Positions 59,601 to 64,000 of a stretch of DNA of 64,000 nt are shown here, piece by piece (the first letter of the stretch is position 1; the number at the start of each line of letters is the position of its first letter). Source of the stretch: Anaeramoeba flamelloides (taxonomy: Eukaryota; Metamonada; Anaeramoebidae); contig JANTQA010000029.1 in the NCBI GenBank assembly GCA_027625915.1, positions 2,852,001 through 2,916,000 of the forward strand, given 5' to 3'. Position numbers and translations under genes: made by a program. The notes below the pieces were generated by a model, which saw only the letters and a list, made by a program, of their open reading frames with translations, was not told where the DNA came from and made no database searches.

Positions 59601-61782
59601 AAATGATTTCAATTTTAAAATTTCCATCAATGTGTTTTTTCTTTTCAAATCAATTCAGATCCTTAAAAAACATGTAATTCATCGATTACCCGAATAAAAA
59701 TAATTCTCTATCACACTTAGATAGTCCATGGAATACAACCTTATCACACCAAAAAAGTAAACCAACTCATATAAAAAATTACTCTATCACATTGTGATAT
59801 CTATGTAATATGAAATTTAGCACATTTTTTTTCTTATCAATTAGTTACTTGTGATAAATTTTTTCACTTTTGATCAAAGAAGTGTGATATAGGTGTGATA
59901 GCTAAGCACTCTTGATATAATTTTATCACACTAAAAATTTTATTAGTATACAATTGTACTATAAATATTGGAAAATAGTTTATATATTATTCAAAACAAT
60001 TCAAATGAGCTGATGTTAATCTTTTTTAAATTCCATTACACAATTTTTAAAGATTCAAGAGAAATGATTAATTCGGCAGAGTAAAATTTGTTATTTAAAA
60101 AATTAATTGACTGTTTTAAATCTCGAAATAATTATTGTAAAAAATGAGAAAAGTTAACTTTAAATGCCTTTATTTTTAATTTTATTTGTAGAAAAAGAAT
60201 CGGATATTTGGTGTGTTGGACACAAATACTTTATTAAACACAAAAATTATTGAAAGATGCTTTTTATTCATTTTTTAAGGAAGTAGGTTCCAAAAGAATT
60301 CTGAGTATACATTACAAACACTGTCCTTTCATTTTCGTTTCAACTTTTGTGATCTTTTTCACAAAAGATTAAAAATAATAAATATTTTTTAAAAAAAAGG
60401 TGTTTTAGATTGGTTAAGGTTCTGATGCCCTTTTATCCACATATTGTAATAATTTTTTTTTGCAAAAAATGTTGTTTTTTGCGTTTTTATCATTGTGAAA
60501 AAAATTTGGGTCATTAAAAAAAATTGGTTCAGTCAAAAATTTGTTTTCGTTTTTTAAATAATAATTATTAGCAAAATACATCACTTACCACAGATTCATA
60601 ATGAAGAGTAGTATTGATTTCTGGGAAAATTATTGAATTTTACAAAGTTATTAGTCAAAAAGTACAAAATAACTGATCTGAATGAAAAACTACTCTTTGT
60701 TTTATAATAAAAGATACAAAATTTTCATTCAACTTTCCAAAAAAAAAATTATAAAATCTAGTAACATTTCAAATTTTTAATTCTGAAAAGAAGATTTATT
60801 TTATTAATTTACCTTTTTAGAATTGGGACTTTGATGATTTATTTTAATTCTTTGGAAAATGTGATTTATTTTCAAAGCTGAATGAAAATTTTGCTCTTTT
60901 TATTTTATAATAAACAGTAATTGGACAAATCTCTTATTAGACGTATTGTTAAGGGTTTGGTAAGCGAGGTTTTAAACTAGAACCAAAAATAAAATCAAAA
61001 AAACACAAAAAACAACATTTTTTTGTTAAAAAAAAATTATTTGAATATGTGGATTAAAGAGCATCAGAACCTTAGTCGATCTAAAACACTTTTTTTTAAA
61101 AATGTTTATTAATTTTAATCTTTTGTGAAAAAGATCACAAAAGTTGAAACGAAAATGAAAGGACAGTATTTGTAATATGTGTACAGAATTCGTTTGGAAC
61201 GTACACCCTTAAATTATCGATATTTAAATTTTAAATATTATAAAATTTTCTTTTTATTTTCTTTTTTTTTGAAATTATACTTTTTTACAATTTATAATTT
61301 TAATTTAAAAATCAAGGACTAAGACGTCAGATAAACTAACAATGGGAAAATACCTCTTCAAAGAAAATGAGATTATTTAATTTTAAAGATAGTCCATTCT
61401 TTGGATTTGATAATAAAAAAGTAAATCAATTACTGGTATTTGAATTATATATGGGAAAGAATATTCACTTCCTTTTCCATATTTTTCTTTCAAATAGAGT
61501 TTTCAAAGAAGTAGAACGTCATTGTAGGTTGTAATTTGTGACCTCTATTTGAAAAAGAATATTGAGAATGAAGTGAAAATTTTTCCCATTTAAAATTAAA
61601 ATACCAGTAAAGAAGATTCAATTGGTTCAATTTTCATTCAAATACAATATTACCCAATAAATGTAAATTATAACATAGAGAGGTAATATGCTTTGATTTT
61701 TTAAATCACTAATAATTCGGTGTCTTAATTAGTCGTCTTGAAAGCCTGTTAAATAATTAATATGATATTTTTTTTCAGTGTG

Positions 61783-61840
<58 letters not shown>

Positions 61841-62266
61841 AGTGTGTTGGTGAAAAACAATCCAACCCAAATAAAAAAAAAAAAAACAATTCTATTTCTT
61901 TCATTTTACAAATTATTTTTGAACGAGGGTTTTGTTTTTATTTTTAAATTGATCGTATTTGTATATTCAACAAAAAAAGTGCTGTTTAAAAATAAAAACA
62001 AAGTGTTTAAGAAAAAAATTCAAATGAAATTTAGAAGGAACGTTTTTTTTCTTTTACAAATAAAGAAATCTTGAATATTTTTGAAAACGCTTTTAGAATA
62101 TTGTTATACAGTTGTTGTTTGTTTTTTTACTTTTTATTTGAAAAGAGAAAAAATGAAAAAAAGACATACCATGACGAGTAAAAGTCTGGAAAAGAACCAA
62201 TTTCTTTTCAGTTGAAACCTGAGTAAAACAAAAGACAAGAATAAGAGTTAAAAGTAAAACTTTCAT
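53615..62266 (-). CDS. Histidine acid phosphatase, two exons split by a 7.5-kb intron
   Basis: A secreted or lysosomal phosphomonoesterase of the histidine phosphatase clan. Exon 1 (62266-62170) encodes a signal peptide, MKVLLLTLILVFCFTQVST, then KKLVLFQTFTRH, and ends GTCATG|GTATGT. Exon 2 (54687-53615) follows ACATAG and begins within Gly33, so the join gives the catalytic RHGARTP (residues 31-37) in phase 1. Total length is 389 residues, typical of prostatic-type acid phosphatases. Exon 2 has IRACDDGRIRQSAESLFTGL (the distal Arg region), the proton-donor His310-Asp311 (YSGHDSTVSP) and Cys near the C terminus (PWCGELYC). Without exon 1 the open frame continues to 54853 through repetitive intron and would lack the catalytic RH, so the splice is strongly favoured. 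No other GARTP-type exon lies between. Confidence 0.85.
54795..55140. repeat. Near-identical direct repeat, about 225-bp period
   Basis: The segment TGAGATCATGTGAATTTTTT, then CAAATTAGAATTTGAATT, then TTAGAATCCTGTTAAAC occurs almost unchanged at 54825-54912 and 55045-55137. Confidence 0.85.
56598..59180. repeat. Dispersed repeat R2, copy 2, interrupted
   Basis: Matches 8968-10437 on both sides of a palindromic insertion at 58044-58912. After the insertion TTTTTTTTTGACAAAATTTG and GAAAAATTTTTCAAAA resume as in copy 1. Confidence 0.75.
58044..58912. mobile_element. ACCATTGTG foldback element with about 220-bp terminal inverted repeats
   Basis: The left arm 58044-58265 and right arm 58689-58912 are near-exact inverted copies. 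Both begin ACCATTGTGAAAAAAATTTG, continue GGGTCATT and GGGTCAGTC, and end with GGAATTACTGTGGAACTC or its like. The 420-bp centre has short frames (for example 58424-58612) with no recognisable transposase. A truncated arm is at 60491-60578. The related R2 copy at about 10165-10200 lacks it, so it is a genuine insertion. High arm identity suggests it is fairly recent. Confidence 0.85.
59700..59945. repeat. TATCACAC-rich foldback cluster
   Basis: TATCACA occurs at least four times and its complement TGTGATA about five times within 250 bp (for example CTCTATCACACTTAGATAG and GTGTGATATAGGTGTGATAG). It could fold on itself. Its origin is unknown. Confidence 0.55.
60284..61203. mobile_element. 0.92-kb element with about 210-bp terminal inverted repeats, with nested pieces
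   Basis: The left arm is 60284-60490 and the right arm is about 60995-61203. Both contain CTTTCATTTTCGTTTCAACT, then TTTGTGATCTTTTTCACAAA, GTGTTTTAGAT and AAGGTTCTGATGC, and both end in TA next to GTTCCAAA. The interior holds a truncated ACCATTGTG arm (60491-60578) and the 60700-60925 repeat, so other elements appear to have entered it. No transposase was recognised. Confidence 0.75.
61431..61609. mobile_element. TACTGGTATTT MITE, copy 2 (in intron)
   Basis: A 179-bp palindromic element: left TACTGGTATTTGAATTATAT, right TTAAAATACCAGTA, with CACTTCCTTTTCC and CAAATAGAG inside. Close in size and order to 11365-11540. Confidence 0.75.
61788..61839 (+). repeat. Poly-T tract of about 50 bases
   Basis: The longest homopolymer in the window, inside the phosphatase intron. 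Its length may be unreliable. Confidence 0.9.
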
Positions 62267-64000
62267 TTTGCACCAAAAAACAAAAAAATGAAAACAATTT
62301 TGAATACTTTTTGGGAGCAAATTGTGAAATAAGATCAAAAAACATTGCAATAATTTCAGAACACGAGGAACAGTCTACAAATAAAATTCTAATGAACTTT
62401 TTGGTTTTATTGGGAGTAATTGGCAAGAAAAATTGGAAAAGAGAAGTTTTGGAAATTAGTTAAATTTTTCGTTTATGTAATAGACTTTTTCTTGGATTAA
62501 CTATTGGAGATTATTGTAGAAATAAATTCTACTGTAATCAAATTCTATTTGTGTTATATAACACAAATATACAGTCTTACTTGACTCATCACATTTTTTT
62601 TTGAATTAGTCCACATTAAAGAAAAGAAGTAAGTCTCCAATTCTTCACTCTGAGAATAAAATATAAATTACTGAAAAATTAAATTATGTTATTTTTTTTA
62701 TTAAGGACTATGTTGGCAATTTAGCAAATTGTCTTAAGACCTTTTGAACCAATATCATGGAATATGTGAAGGAATGATCTGGGAAATATTCTTTCCAATT
62801 TGGATCAAAAAATCATTTTATGTCATTTTTTTAAATGAAAAATGAAAAAGAAATTTTAAGATACATGAACCCGAACGCCTTGTTCAGGATCCCGAAAAGT
62901 AAAAAGAAAAATTATCACAATTATCTAAATTTAAATACACTTCATAAAAAATAGCACTAACTACAAAAGATACATTCCCAATGATTTTTGATCATCGAGT
63001 TACGTTGAATTTTCACATGGCCCACTCAAAAAAATAATCCATTCCAACCCTACAGAAATATCTATATGACATAGATATTGGTTGTCTATTATAAAATTCT
63101 AATTTTTGAAATATAAAATTCAATTTCGATCATAAGATCAAAATTTCAACTTCTCTTATTTCATTTGAGTTATTTTTTTTTGAAAAAAAAAAAAGAAATA
63201 AATTAAAATTTAATTAAGAATTGAAATTAAAAGTTGAAATATCCCAGAATAAATATTAGAAAAAAAATCTTAGAAACTTGAAAGTATAGAAACTCCAAAA
63301 CTATTTTTCGATCATTGCTTCTAAATTATTTAAATCCTGGGATTTTAAAAATTTTGGAAATTGAAGATCGTAATTAAATGTAAATGTTATAATGGATTTG
63401 TTTGCCAATTTCCAAAACCAAAAAATAAAAAAAATTGGAAAACTTCTTTTTAATCTTCTATGATAAATTTTATGGTTTATGATAAAACTTGAATAATCAT
63501 TTTACTGTTTGTCATACAGGGTAAAATTTGATCATAGAAAATCAATTTCTATTTCTTATAAATTTTAATGACGGGGTTGGAACGGCTGTAGAGAATTATT
63601 TTTATTAGATCGACAACCAAAATAACAAGTTTTCACACTTAAAACAAGATAATCTCTTTTTTTTTTTTTTTTTTTTTCATTCTTCAAGGAATATAAACAT
63701 TAAATTAAAGCTATACTCTGTCTTACAATCTATCCTTAATGATTACTAGGATAAAAAACTCAAAACAAATATTGAGAGTATTCAGACAAACACGTACATC
63801 TTTTGTTGAATCTCCTCTCCTAATTAACAATGTAAAAAACCCAATTTTTTTTTTTTTTTACAATATAAAATGAATAATAACCAATTTAACTTCACTTATA
63901 ATTATTAAATAAAAGTGGATTTTTTTATTTTTATTTTCTTTAGCTCCAGTAAAATAATAATAATAAACAAAGAAATGAATCTATAAATGGGCATATTTAT
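62267..64000. other. 5' flank of the phosphatase gene and intergenic DNA to the window end
   Basis: No gene was recognised. A single end of the TACAGCCGTTCCAA family lies at 63561-63590 and a poly-T tract at 63657-63677. Confidence 0.5.

Larger units (their letters stand above)
54688..62169 (-). other. 7.5-kb intron of the acid phosphatase gene
   Basis: GTATGT donor and ACATAG acceptor. It is packed with repeats: a 225-bp-period duplication (54795-55140), R2 copy 2 with a palindromic insertion (56598-59180), a TATCACAC cluster, a 0.9-kb inverted-repeat element, a TACTGGTATTT MITE and a poly-T tract of about 50 bases. The ORFs across it are not supported as genes. Confidence 0.75.

Noticed and set aside
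1-64000. tRNA or rRNA genes and CRISPR arrays
   Set aside because: No tRNA-like B box in a cloverleaf context, no rRNA-like GC-rich block and no regularly spaced direct repeats were seen by eye; a covariance-model scan would be decisive.

Overview
This window looks like nuclear DNA of an AT-rich protist. I see no bacterial or organellar gene layout. The recognisable genes are eukaryotic: an AP-3 sigma adaptin, MOB1, a cytosolic malate dehydrogenase, a histidine acid phosphatase, a Nup107/Nup84-like nucleoporin and a bZIP factor. Introns are GT-AG and proteins are rich in Lys and Asn. Intergenic DNA is mostly A/T homopolymers, simple repeats and palindromic transposon relics. TAA, TAG and TGA all act as stops. 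The lineage cannot be fixed from sequence alone; an Anaeramoeba-like or other AT-rich amoeboid protist is a guess.

Layout: a C-terminal gene fragment (2-1099, +); AP-3 sigma (4382-4894, +); an F-box-like remnant (6461-6731, +); a four-exon type I membrane protein (7347-12437, -) with a 3.6-kb intron; a transposon-relic region (13.1-18.0 kb) with a nested 107-bp hairpin, 71-bp palindromes and a LINE reverse-transcriptase scrap; a Lys-rich protein (18861-19946, +); MOB1 (23703-29572, +), whose four exons straddle a 4.5-kb intron; cytosolic malate dehydrogenase (33005-34175, -); a broken Nup107/Nup84-like gene (40092-43188, +); an intronless bZIP gene (48076-49131, +); and a histidine acid phosphatase (53615-62266, -). 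The signal peptide and the RH of the phosphatase RHGxRxP motif appear to lie 7.5 kb upstream of the rest of the enzyme.

Gene functions are unrelated housekeeping or regulatory roles: vesicle coat, Hippo/mitotic-exit signalling, NAD metabolism, nuclear pore, transcription and a secreted phosphatase. No operon-like logic or defence system is seen. The notable structure is in the non-coding DNA. Short introns of about 100-500 bp coexist with three giant introns loaded with palindromic elements. Several element families recur across the window, some nested in one another, and one insertion has a matching empty site in a related repeat copy.
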